In this document: piece by piece, positions 1 to 6,294 of the stretch
Layout: each line of letters starts with the position of its first letter
Numbering within the stretch: position 1 is the first letter of the stretch
Translations under genes and position numbers: made by a program
Origin: Deltaproteobacteria bacterium
GTDB taxonomy: Bacteria > Myxococcota > UBA727 > JABDBI01
Assembly: GCA_016764955.1 (NCBI GenBank)
Contig: JAESQZ010000122.1
Coordinates: 1-8,110, forward strand
Length of the DNA: 8,110 nucleotides
Reading direction: 5' to 3'
The notes under the pieces: generated by a model
What the model saw: only the letters and a program-made list of their open reading frames with translations
What the model was told of the DNA's origin: nothing
The model's database searches: none

Positions 1-367
1 AAAAATTCAAGTAAGCCCAGTGGCAGGATTAAAAGATGCTATTGCTGCGACTGGATTTTTCAACAGTGGCCATTTAACTTACGAAAATAGCAATCTACCC
101 CAGTCTTTCGAGTTTATTAAGCGCTGCTTAGGCTTTAGGCGTAATGGTGCTGCAAGCCTAGACTTGGCTTGGGTAGCGATGGGGCGTTTGGATGTCTACT
201 GGGAAAAAGGCTTAAAGGCCTGGGATGTGGCTGCTGGTGCACTGATATTGCAAGAAGCCGGTGGTCAGGTGGGTAATTATGCTGGGCAAGCTTTGGATAT
301 TTTTAAAGGCGAAGTGCTGGCCACCAATGGGAAACTTCATGCGCAGAGCCAATCTCTTTTGATATAA
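1..367 (+). CDS. suhB: Inositol monophosphatase family protein, C-terminal part (SuhB-like)
   Basis: Partial gene: the reading frame is open to the left edge (in frame from base 2) and ends at TAA 365-367, so the GTG at base 20 is internal and not a start. About 121 C-terminal residues are present. The family removes phosphate from inositol monophosphate with Mg2+; in gammaproteobacteria SuhB also acts with the ribosomal RNA antitermination complex. Visible landmarks line up with E. coli SuhB as I remember it: an 'ATGFF' segment, then 'FRRNGAASLDLAWVAMGRLD', then 'WDVAAG' (bases 221-238), whose Asp is a metal ligand in the family, and 'LQEAGG'. The catalytic N-terminal motifs (GDGTxN and DPIDGT types) lie outside the window. 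The neighbour downstream starts 18 bases after the stop. Family assignment is secure; the suhB name rather than another IMPase paralogue is an inference. Confidence 0.9.
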   Translation, partial: KIQVSPVAGLKDAIAATGFFNSGHLTYENSNLPQSFEFIKRCLGFRRNGAASLDLAWVAMGRLDVYWEKGLKAWDVAAGALILQEAGGQVGNYAGQALDIFKGEVLATNGKLHAQSQSLLI

Positions 368-385
368 TAAATTTCAGGGGGATTT

Positions 386-1927
386 ATGAGTGATAAACTT
401 GGTGGTTTCAAACCTGCTGCTCCAGTGGCAGGCGGTGGAACTGAAACTGCAGGGGGAGTTGCTGCAGCGCGTCCTCCTGAACAGCTTCAGGATTCCACTG
501 AGTTCCATCCTTTAGGTGATGCGCCAGAACAACTAAAAAACAAATCATTGGATGAGCTGCATGCGTTAGCAGATGTTTTTAAACCAAAAAGCACCTGGTT
601 TGAACCAGATGATGAAGAATTAGAACGACGATCAATTCACAGCAAGATCCAGGATGCGATACAGGCTAATCAGGAGTTGGGTGATTACGTCGCTGGAAGT
701 CAGTATCAGGAAGCCGAGCTTACTAATTGTATAGCGAGAGGTGCCAACCCCAACATGCGATTCCCCGATGGGCATCGATATGAGGGTTTGAACTTGGCGC
801 AGGTAGTTATGCTGAGAGCTCCTATGCATACCATAGAGCATGAGCCTGATAGTGATAATATTAAGATTTTGAAGTTTCTGTTAGATCATGGTGCGGATCC
901 AAACAGTATTTTTGGTAAAAGCGGAGGAGGGTTTGAAGGGATAAGCTTAGCGCAGCTGGCTGTTGTCAAAGATGATTTTAAGATGTTGGTATTATTACTG
1001 GATAAGGGCGTACATCCTAACCAGCAGTTTCCCACTCAGGGACCATTTCTCAAGGGCCACATCAATCAGCATTATGCTGGCTTGAGTTTAGCACATGGGG
1101 CCTTAGTGCAGTGGAATCGTGTTGATATGCTGAAGCTACTTGCAGACAAGGGAGCAAATCTAGATGCTGGTTTACGTCAACTGCTTGAAAAAACTTGGCC
1201 AAGCACGCGAGAGAAAAAACAGCCTCTAGAGTTTATGAAAGCACCAGCAGTCGCTGGCGGTGTTAAATCTGGAATAAGAGCGGATGATGATGCAGTTTCT
1301 AGTGTTGCTTCAGCGGGCGCTCCCGCTACTTCTGCAGCAGGGGTGGGTGATGATTCGGCTGCTTCAACCGATACGAGTTTTTCTTCGGATTCAGACGACT
1401 CAGCACAGGCGGGTGGTGGCGCAGCTGCTACTAACGCGACTTTGAAGGCTACCTCTCGTGTTTCCGAAGCTGCTAGTTCGGATCTTGAAGTGCACCTGAA
1501 GCGCTTTTTGGAGGGCGTGGCTGAAACTAAGAGACTGCTGCAAGCAGGGCTTGGTAAGTTGGCTCAGGCTGAAGCAGACAAGAATATGACGGAGGACGAG
1601 CTAAAGGCTTTTGAAGATCAGGCTTTTAATCAGTTTCATAAGACCCATAACATGGAAGAATTTAACGCGATGGTGGAGCGCATCAGAATGGCCAGGGTTG
1701 TGCAGCGTGGTGAAATGCTTGGAAAAACCAGTCGAGAAATGGTTGATTATTTTCTGCAGGAGATGACCCCAACAGGTGAGCTTCCGTTTCAAGAGGTGAC
1801 TAGTAGTCTTCAAGGATTGGCTAACTTGGCTTCAAATCAATTTACGAGAAAATGGTTGATTGGGCAGTTACGGGCACAGGCAGATTCTAAGGGTGCGCAA
1901 AGATTGGCTGATCAGCTAGAGTATTAG
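386..1927 (+). CDS. Ankyrin-repeat protein with extended loops, acidic low-complexity linker and helical C-terminal domain
   Basis: 513 residues. The ATG at 386 follows a strong ribosome binding site, AGGGGG at 376-381. No signal peptide or membrane segment is visible. Order of parts: a Gly/Ala/Pro-rich start (about 5-30); a charged segment (about 40-105); four ankyrin-type units (about 108-262) with the landmarks GANPN (119), GADPN (169), GVHPN (208) and GANLD (257); a linker rich in Ala, Ser, Gly and Asp (about 286-365); and a charged, mostly helical C-terminal domain (about 366-513) that I do not recognise. The repeats are not the usual 33 residues: spacing is 50, 39 and 49, because the loop after each G-x-x-P-N is extended and ends in a shared [YF]-[EA]-G-[LI]-[NS]-L-A-[QH] motif. 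Ankyrin repeats mediate protein binding. In intracellular bacteria such proteins are often secreted effectors, but no secretion signal can be shown here. It probably shares a transcript with the gene at 1955. Confidence 0.9.
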   Translation: MSDKLGGFKPAAPVAGGGTETAGGVAAARPPEQLQDSTEFHPLGDAPEQLKNKSLDELHALADVFKPKSTWFEPDDEELERRSIHSKIQDAIQANQELGDYVAGSQYQEAELTNCIARGANPNMRFPDGHRYEGLNLAQVVMLRAPMHTIEHEPDSDNIKILKFLLDHGADPNSIFGKSGGGFEGISLAQLAVVKDDFKMLVLLLDKGVHPNQQFPTQGPFLKGHINQHYAGLSLAHGALVQWNRVDMLKLLADKGANLDAGLRQLLEKTWPSTREKKQPLEFMKAPAVAGGVKSGIRADDDAVSSVASAGAPATSAAGVGDDSAASTDTSFSSDSDDSAQAGGGAAATNATLKATSRVSEAASSDLEVHLKRFLEGVAETKRLLQAGLGKLAQAEADKNMTEDELKAFEDQAFNQFHKTHNMEEFNAMVERIRMARVVQRGEMLGKTSREMVDYFLQEMTPTGELPFQEVTSSLQGLANLASNQFTRKWLIGQLRAQADSKGAQRLADQLEY

Positions 1928-1945
1928 CGTAGTAATCGATCGTGG

Positions 1946-1950
1946 AAGGA
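1946..1950 (+). promoter_or_regulatory. Ribosome binding site selecting a TTG start
   Basis: AAGGA lies 4 bases upstream of the TTG at 1955-1957. It is the only good Shine-Dalgarno match near the start of this frame and supports TTG over the next in-frame ATG, which is about 45 codons downstream (near 2087). Confidence 0.55.
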
Positions 1951-1954
1951 TTTT

Positions 1955-2476
1955 TTGACATCTGATCAAAAAGTTCTGGCTATTGCAGGCGGAGGTGCGG
2001 CAGCTGGAAGTAGTGCCACTATTGCCCAAGCTGAGAGAAGATCAGATATTATAAGAGCCATTCATATCGTTCTCGAAGATGAGATCATGGCGAGAAATAG
2101 GCAGGCTAAGCCAAATAGTTCAGAGCTGGTGCAGGATTTAACAAAATTGCGAGATTATTTGGGCTGTCATTGGGAAGATGAAACTGTCCGCTTTGAGTCT
2201 GCTGCAGCTAGGAAAGAACTACTTGGGCAAATGTTAAAACTTAACGACAATCTTGTGAAAAATAGAGCAAGTATAGAGAACTCTGACGAAATCACTAGTC
2301 ATGACTTGGAATACTTTAAAAGGTTTATTCAGGCAGTGTCTGCTGCAGAAGGTTCAGCTGCTATTGGTTATAGATTGAGAGCCTTGGCATCTAGGTTTCC
2401 GGAAGCTGATCAGATAAGGGCAGTTTGTGTCGGTTTGGCAGCTACGGCTGATAAGATTATAAACGTCAAGAAGTGA
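1955..2476 (+). CDS. Hypothetical protein, Gly/Ala-rich N-terminus and helical body
   Basis: I do not recognise this protein. It has 173 residues from a TTG start preceded by AAGGA, and ends at TGA 2474-2476. The first 25 residues are rich in Ala, Gly and Ser ('AIAGGGAAAGSSA'); the rest is charged and alternates like a bundle of alpha helices, with no signal peptide, membrane span or known catalytic motif. It lies 27 bases after the ankyrin gene and 48 bases before prfB, so co-transcription is likely. Two weak resemblances tie it to the ankyrin protein upstream: the Gly/Ala-rich opening, and 'DLEYFKRFIQAV' here against 'DLEVHLKRFLEGV' at residues 366-378 there. This may mean a shared helical domain or a functional pair, but the similarity is short and could be chance. 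The long open frame, good spacing and clean codon use favour a real gene. Confidence 0.72.
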   Translation: MTSDQKVLAIAGGGAAAGSSATIAQAERRSDIIRAIHIVLEDEIMARNRQAKPNSSELVQDLTKLRDYLGCHWEDETVRFESAAARKELLGQMLKLNDNLVKNRASIENSDEITSHDLEYFKRFIQAVSAAEGSAAIGYRLRALASRFPEADQIRAVCVGLAATADKIINVKK

Positions 2477-2524
2477 GCCTTCTTACCAGATTGGCTATTT
2501 CATGCTAAGACTCCAAAATCTCTT

Positions 2525-3601
2525 ATGGACCTAAGCCAATTACAACAGCGATTCAGGGCAATCGAAAGTGCTTTTCGATTGGAGCCCAAGCAGAAAAGAA
2601 CACTTGAGCTGGGTCGTTTGATTGAGGATCCAAACTTTTGGTCTGATCAAAGCCGAGCAGCTCAAGTTCAAAAAGAAAAAGTATCGCTGGACAAAGAAGT
2701 AACGCGATTTCTGCATGCTCGCCAAAGTATTCAAGATTTGAGGGAGCTTATAGAACTAGCTTCGGGCGATGAGTCTGAGCTTCAAGAACTAGAGCCTGAG
2801 TATAAAAGATTCGAAAAAGAGGTTCATGATCTTGAAATCGAACGCATGCTTTCTGGTCCCAATGATAAAAACAGCGCGATTTTGAGTGTGAACGCCGGCC
2901 AAGGTGGCGTTGATTCGCAGGATTTCGCCGAGATGCTTTTGCGCATGTACACACGCTATGCTGAACGTCGAGGCTATAAAGTTGAGTTGGACGACATAAC
3001 ACCTGGTGAAGAAGCTGGTATTAAAAGTGCAACGATGACGGTTTCAGGTGAGCATGCTTATGGTTACTTAAAAGCCGAGATTGGCGTGCATCGTTTGGTC
3101 CGTATATCTCCGTTTGATTCGAACGCTCGCCGGCATACTTCGTTTGCTGCTGTCTGGGTGATCCCTGAAATTGATGATTCTTTTGAAGTCGATATCAAGC
3201 CAGATGACTTGAGAATAGACACCTATCGAGCAGGTGGTGCTGGTGGGCAGCATGTGAACAAAACAGATAGTGCCGTTCGTATTACTCACCTTCCAACCAA
3301 CATTGCCGTGGCGTGTCAGGCTGAGCGAAGCCAGCTGAAAAACAAGTCAAAAGCCATGAAGATTTTAAAATCTAGGCTTTATGACTTGGAAATGAAAAAA
3401 AGACTAGCCGATAAAGATAAAGCAGAAGCCGAAAAACTTGAGGCTTCCTGGGGTTCCCAAATTAGAAACTATGTCCTAGCGCCTTATCGGCTGGCCAAAG
3501 ATTTACGAACTTCTTATGAAGTCGGTAACGTTGACGCTGTTCTTGACGGAGAAATACAGCCTTTCATCGAAAGTTACTTGATGCAAACAAGCAGTTCTTG
3601 A
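2525..3601 (+). CDS. prfB: Peptide chain release factor 2
   Basis: 358 residues, the usual length. RF2 enters the ribosomal A site at UGA and UAA stop codons and triggers hydrolysis of the peptidyl-tRNA ester. Diagnostic parts are present: the N-terminal coiled-coil domain with 'DPNFW' (about 35-39); the codon-recognition tripeptide SPF at 195-197, which marks RF2 rather than RF1 (PxT); and the universal GGQ at 240-242, in 'GAGGQHVNKTDSAVRITHLPT' split across 239-258, where Gln is the methylated catalytic residue. Many bacteria control prfB by a programmed +1 frameshift at an in-frame UGA near codon 25; here that region (around 2567-2580) reads straight through, so this control is absent. The ATG at 2525 has no clear Shine-Dalgarno sequence, but it places the first helix as in E. 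coli. The gene ends in TGA, and the RNase gene begins 4 bases later. Confidence 0.97.
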   Translation: MDLSQLQQRFRAIESAFRLEPKQKRTLELGRLIEDPNFWSDQSRAAQVQKEKVSLDKEVTRFLHARQSIQDLRELIELASGDESELQELEPEYKRFEKEVHDLEIERMLSGPNDKNSAILSVNAGQGGVDSQDFAEMLLRMYTRYAERRGYKVELDDITPGEEAGIKSATMTVSGEHAYGYLKAEIGVHRLVRISPFDSNARRHTSFAAVWVIPEIDDSFEVDIKPDDLRIDTYRAGGAGGQHVNKTDSAVRITHLPTNIAVACQAERSQLKNKSKAMKILKSRLYDLEMKKRLADKDKAEAEKLEASWGSQIRNYVLAPYRLAKDLRTSYEVGNVDAVLDGEIQPFIESYLMQTSSS

Positions 3602-3605
3602 TAGC

Positions 3606-5105
3606 GTGATTTTTGTGAAACATCGTCGTAGTATTAATTTGAATAGCGAAATCCAATTTCTGATCCGAAATTCGAAAGTAGAAACAAAGTTTTCCCCTAA
3701 GGCGGTAAAGCTCGCTAAGCAATTTGGCAGCACGCCTAGCGCCAAAGAGCAACATAAGCGCACGAATCTTAAAAAACTGCCGCTTTGCACAATCGATGGC
3801 GAGACAGCCAAAGACTTCGACGATGCGGTTTATGCTTATAAAAAAGGCCGCGATTTTTGTGTGATAGTCGCGATTGCCGATGTAGCCCACTATGTAACTG
3901 AAAACTTGCCAATAGATATTGATGCCATCAGGCGATCGACTAGTATTTATTATCCTGGCAACTGCATTCCAATGATTCCAGAAGAATTATCTAACGGCCT
4001 TTGTTCGTTGAAACCCCGCGTCGCTCGGCTATGCATGACGGTATCTTTTAGAGTAACACCCTCTGGGGCAGTTAAAGACATAGAAGTTGACCAAGCAGTG
4101 ATGCGTAGCCAAGCACGTTTGACCTATACTGACGTTCAAAAACTAATTGATGATAAGTATACAAAGCTGCCTAAAAAAATGCCCAAAGCGGTTTTTGAAA
4201 GCCTCAAAGTTTTGCAGAAAGCGAGTTTGGCACTGCGTAAAGCGCGTGCAAATCGTGGCTCCATTGACTTTGACGCCAACGAGGCGGTCATAATATTAAG
4301 TAAAAATGGAGAGCCTTTAAGCATTGAGTCCTCAGAGCGTTTAGAAGCGCATCGCTTGATAGAAGACTTAATGATCGCTGCGAACGAAGCAGTGGCGTGT
4401 TACTTAGAGAAAAACAAAGTTCGGACGATTTTTAGGATTCATGAACCTCCAAGCTCAGAGAAAATCAAAAATTTCACGGAGCTGGCCAATAGCTTAGGCG
4501 CACTGACACCTGGCGTGGCCAGGCAGTTGGCTAAAGCCAGTGAAGGCCCTGCTGTTTTAGCTAAGCTGATTTTGACTTTTGAAAAGCATCCAGCCAAAGC
4601 AACGCTTGAAAACGCGCTTTTACGCTCGATGATGCAGGCGCGTTACAGCCCGAAAAACGTTGGGCACTATGGCCTTGCCTCAACAAGTTATTTGCACTTT
4701 ACGTCGCCGATTAGGCGTTACCCTGACTTAATCGTTCATAGAGTCTTAAAAAATCTAAGGACTCGCAAAAAAAGCAAGCGTGACTTGGCCCAAGTTGCTG
4801 AGCATTGCAGTGGGCAAGAGCGTAAAGCGGTTGATTTGGAGCGGCAGATACATGCGCTCCATGCAACTTGGTTTATGCGCAACAAGATTGGCGAGCGTTA
4901 CAAAGGTGCGGTGACGTCTCGAACAGACTTTGGTATTTTCGTGCGTATTAATAAATATCACGTGGAAGGCTTGATTCATGTGTCGACATTAAGGCCTGGC
5001 GATTTGAAACGATTCCAAGTTGGCCAGGAGATTAATATTGAAGTCGTGGGTGTGAATCTAGCCCGGCGCTTTATTGATTTTGTTTGGGTCCCACATAAAC
5101 CGTAA
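3606..5105 (+). CDS. rnr: RNase II/R family 3'-5' exoribonuclease, short form without N-terminal cold-shock domains
   Basis: 499 residues, against about 800 in E. coli RNase R. The RNB catalytic domain covers about 57-385: 'IDGETAKDFDDA' supplies the four Mg2+-binding aspartates D64, D70, D72 and D73, equivalent to D201, D207, D209 and D210 of RNase II; 'IPMIPEELSNGLCSL' (121-135) and 'HFTSPIRRYPDL' (364-375) are also conserved. An S1 RNA-binding domain follows (about 430-492, 'FGIFVR', 'GLIHVS'). Homology begins near residue 15, so the helix-turn-helix and both cold-shock domains of RNase R are absent, as is the lysine-rich tail. The enzyme degrades RNA processively from the 3' end and, in the R type, through structure. 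The GTG start at 3606 is 4 bases after the prfB stop with no clear ribosome site, suggesting translational coupling; GTG 3615 is an alternative. Family call is firm; RNase R rather than RNase II rests on sequence likeness around the active site. Confidence 0.93.
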   Translation: MIFVKHRRSINLNSEIQFLIRNSKVETKFSPKAVKLAKQFGSTPSAKEQHKRTNLKKLPLCTIDGETAKDFDDAVYAYKKGRDFCVIVAIADVAHYVTENLPIDIDAIRRSTSIYYPGNCIPMIPEELSNGLCSLKPRVARLCMTVSFRVTPSGAVKDIEVDQAVMRSQARLTYTDVQKLIDDKYTKLPKKMPKAVFESLKVLQKASLALRKARANRGSIDFDANEAVIILSKNGEPLSIESSERLEAHRLIEDLMIAANEAVACYLEKNKVRTIFRIHEPPSSEKIKNFTELANSLGALTPGVARQLAKASEGPAVLAKLILTFEKHPAKATLENALLRSMMQARYSPKNVGHYGLASTSYLHFTSPIRRYPDLIVHRVLKNLRTRKKSKRDLAQVAEHCSGQERKAVDLERQIHALHATWFMRNKIGERYKGAVTSRTDFGIFVRINKYHVEGLIHVSTLRPGDLKRFQVGQEINIEVVGVNLARRFIDFVWVPHKP

Positions 5106-5499
5106 CCGTACTGGCCAAACGCTTCCCATAAGATCGATGCGCACCATCTCCAAATTGCATCGTGAGCGTACGCTTGCCTGGTGAAAGCTCCAAAATCGCT
5201 TCAGTCTGCCCCTGGCCAAAATGAATACTCTTATCAGTCGTTGGGATAATCTGCCCCTTTGGGATTTCGCCAGCAGCGTTATCAATCAAAATATGATGAT
5301 GCCCAGCATTTTGATTTTCGATATCTTGCCCAGCAGGTTTTACCTCTAACCCCCGAACGCCAAACTTGATTAAGAAAGTCGACGGTACTTTTTGGTTATT
5401 ACTCAAGTTCTCAAAAAACACTTCTTGCTCCGGTTTTTTGTTGCAACTGTCAGGGCAAGCAGTGAGAAAAAATAGCGAGATTAGTATTAAGCGCATCAT
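5071..5499 (-). CDS. Small DUF4399-type lipoprotein
   Basis: 142 residues from the ATG at 5497-5499; the next codon is also ATG. The frame is open further to 5541, but that extension overlaps comF and would bury the signal peptide, so the shorter start is preferred. The N-terminus is a lipoprotein signal: 'MMRLILISLFFLTAC', with lipobox L-T-A-C and lipidated Cys15. The mature part, about 128 residues, looks like a beta-strand-rich periplasmic domain with the DUF4399 landmarks 'GHHHILID' (66-73), 'IPTTDKSIHFGQGQTEA' (85-101), 'LSPGKRTL' (105-112) and 'GDGAHRSY' (117-124). The role of DUF4399 is not known; the His and Asp cluster could bind metal, but this is a guess. The gene starts 10 bases after the comF stop, suggesting co-transcription, and its last 35 bases overlap the end of the RNase gene on the other strand. 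Confidence 0.87.
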   Translation of the reverse strand: MMRLILISLFFLTACPDSCNKKPEQEVFFENLSNNQKVPSTFLIKFGVRGLEVKPAGQDIENQNAGHHHILIDNAAGEIPKGQIIPTTDKSIHFGQGQTEAILELSPGKRTLTMQFGDGAHRSYGKRLASTVTVYVGPKQNQ

Positions 5500-5509
5500 A
5501 GATTCTTCT

Positions 5510-6169
5510 CTATGAGGAGAGAGGCGTTTTGGCAAGGGCAAAGCAAGTGACCTCGTGCCCAGCTGATTCTAAAACGCTTTTGGCAGATTCAAGCGTGGCG
5601 CCAGTTGTCATAATATCATCGACCAATAAGATTTTTTGAGGCGAAATTTGTTTGCGCAATTTATAACGATCTTTGGTGAGCTTTAAGCGCTCCTCTTTGG
5701 ATTTCACGAGCGATAACGGCTTGCTGAATTTGCTTTGAGTGAGCAAATCATAAACAGGCAAGTTAAGCTGCGTGCCAAGTGTGAGCGCAAAAATAGACGA
5801 CAAATCAAAGCCACGCTTCAAACGCCTGCGCCAGTGGATAGGTACGAACGTAATGCCAGCGAGACCTGTCACCCCGGCCTCCGAGCCGGGGTCCAGGCTT
5901 TTACTGGATCCCGGGTCTAGCCCGGGATGACAACGAGCAGCATTCTCAACCAAATACCCCATCAACCTTCTCGCCTTAACCTCACTCGGCCTAAACTTAA
6001 CCTGCTGAATCGTCTTTCTGATCGCCCCCGAAAACGAAAAAATGGCCTCTTCGCTTTCTAATGTCCTAACAGAAGGCTCGCAGTGAAAACAAAAAGCCTC
6101 TCCCCGGCTTTCTTTTCCACAGGATAAGCATTTATGGGGCCAGAGGGCTTCTAGGAGCCAGTTGAGCAT
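5510..6169 (-). CDS. comF: ComF family phosphoribosyltransferase-like protein
   Basis: 219 residues from ATG 6167-6169. This start has GAGG 9 bases upstream; the earlier in-frame ATG at 6182-6184 (224 residues) has no ribosome site. An N-terminal zinc finger has C14, C17, C27 and C30 ('CLSCGKE', 'FCFHC'). A type I phosphoribosyltransferase fold follows, with 'FVPIHWRRRLKRGFDLS' (108-124), typical of ComF/GntX, and the PRPP-binding loop 'ILLVDDIMTTGATL' (180-193). In naturally competent bacteria ComF helps bring single-stranded DNA into the cytoplasm; in others the role is unclear. Residues 80-101 come from a palindromic repeat inserted in frame (see that entry) between the first helices and the core strand, where ComF proteins vary in length, so function is probably kept. 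It is transcribed with the lipoprotein gene and is divergent from hipA. Confidence 0.93.
   Translation of the reverse strand: MLNWLLEALWPHKCLSCGKESRGEAFCFHCEPSVRTLESEEAIFSFSGAIRKTIQQVKFRPSEVKARRLMGYLVENAARCHPGLDPGSSKSLDPGSEAGVTGLAGITFVPIHWRRRLKRGFDLSSIFALTLGTQLNLPVYDLLTQSKFSKPLSLVKSKEERLKLTKDRYKLRKQISPQKILLVDDIMTTGATLESAKSVLESAGHEVTCFALAKTPLSS
5867..5932. repeat. Palindromic repeat element inserted in frame in comF
   Basis: A 66-base GC-rich palindrome in AT-leaning coding sequence. The left arm (5867-5896) and right arm (5904-5932) are imperfect reverse complements around a 7-base loop, starting TGTCA and ending TGACA. Each arm is itself a smaller hairpin: CCCCGGC..GCCGGGG at 5872-5891 and ATCCCGGG..CCCGGGAT at 5908-5928. 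The GTCATCCCGGG...CCCGGGATCCAG type of sequence is a known class of dispersed palindromic repeats in proteobacteria. Read on the - strand it gives exactly 22 codons, beginning 'CHPGLDPGSS', and both ends fall on codon boundaries. This is the behaviour described for Rickettsia palindromic elements, which insert within genes and are translated. Confidence 0.88.
6144..6161. repeat. 18-base direct repeat, copy 1 (within comF 5' region)
   Basis: AGGGCTTCTAGGAGCCAG, identical to 7640-7657. On the - strand it encodes WLLEAL near the ComF N-terminus. The two copies bracket the hipAB module. Confidence 0.85.
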
Positions 6170-6235
6170 TTTGGCGGGCCTCATAGTGAAGCTAACGGCT
6201 TAAAAGAAAGCCTTATTTCATGAGTTGCCACATGA

Positions 6236-6252
6236 GTTAAAATATATTTAAC
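6236..6252. promoter_or_regulatory. Inverted repeat, candidate operator 1 of hipAB
   Basis: A perfect inverted repeat, GTTAAA-N5-TTTAAC, in the comF-hipA divergent intergenic region. Its right half belongs to the 13-base sequence TATATTTAACCAA (6243-6255), which recurs at 6283-6295, exactly 40 bases (about four helical turns) away. XRE antitoxins of Hip systems repress their own operon by binding paired inverted repeats, so HipB binding here is a reasonable inference. Confidence 0.5.
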
Positions 6253-6259
6253 CAAAACA

Positions 6260-6288
6260 TTGATTTTTAATCTCTGGTTCATTATATT
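6260..6288 (+). promoter_or_regulatory. hipA: Candidate sigma70 promoter of hipA
   Basis: TTGATT (6260-6265) and TATATT (6283-6288), 17 bases apart, fit -35 and -10 boxes. Initiation about 7 bases past the -10 box would fall near 6295, which is the A of the hipA ATG, implying a leaderless or nearly leaderless transcript. This agrees with the lack of any Shine-Dalgarno sequence before hipA. Confidence 0.45.
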
Positions 6289-6293
6289 TAACC
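6276..6293. promoter_or_regulatory. Imperfect inverted repeat, candidate operator 2 of hipAB
   Basis: GGTTCA-N6-TTAACC (5 of 6 arm positions pair), spanning the putative -10 box and ending next to the hipA ATG. It contains most of the second copy of TATATTTAACCAA (6283-6295). A repressor bound here would block the promoter directly. Confidence 0.45.
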
Positions 6294-6294
6294 A

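Noticed and set aside
2468..2484. AAGAAG-N5-CTTCTT hairpin over the stop of the unknown gene, as a terminator
   Set aside because: Only six AT-leaning pairs and no following T-run, so termination is unlikely; co-transcription with prfB fits better.
3503..3890. Two overlapping - strand open frames of about 100 codons at the prfB-RNase junction
   Set aside because: Both lie opposite well-supported genes, carry no family motifs, and overlap each other.
5500..5541. N-terminal extension of the lipoprotein frame to ATG 5541
   Set aside because: It would overlap comF by about 30 bases and put 14 polar residues before a clear lipoprotein signal; the ATG at 5499 fits better.
5735..5920. Open frame on the + strand across the comF palindrome
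   Set aside because: It lies antisense within comF, which has clear family motifs; the frame is kept open by the coding constraint on the other strand and the palindromic repeat.
5867..5932. The palindrome as a transcription terminator or CRISPR-like unit
   Set aside because: It lies in the middle of an intact coding gene, lacks a T-run, and no further repeat-spacer units exist in the window.
6219..6238. CATGAGTT repeated twice 12 bases apart upstream of hipA
   Set aside because: Short and without symmetry; the match could be chance and it is not linked to the inverted repeats downstream.
6281..6286. Perfect TATAAT on the - strand as a comF promoter
   Set aside because: No reasonable -35 box lies 16-18 bases upstream on that strand, and the match overlaps the AT-rich hipA -10 region.
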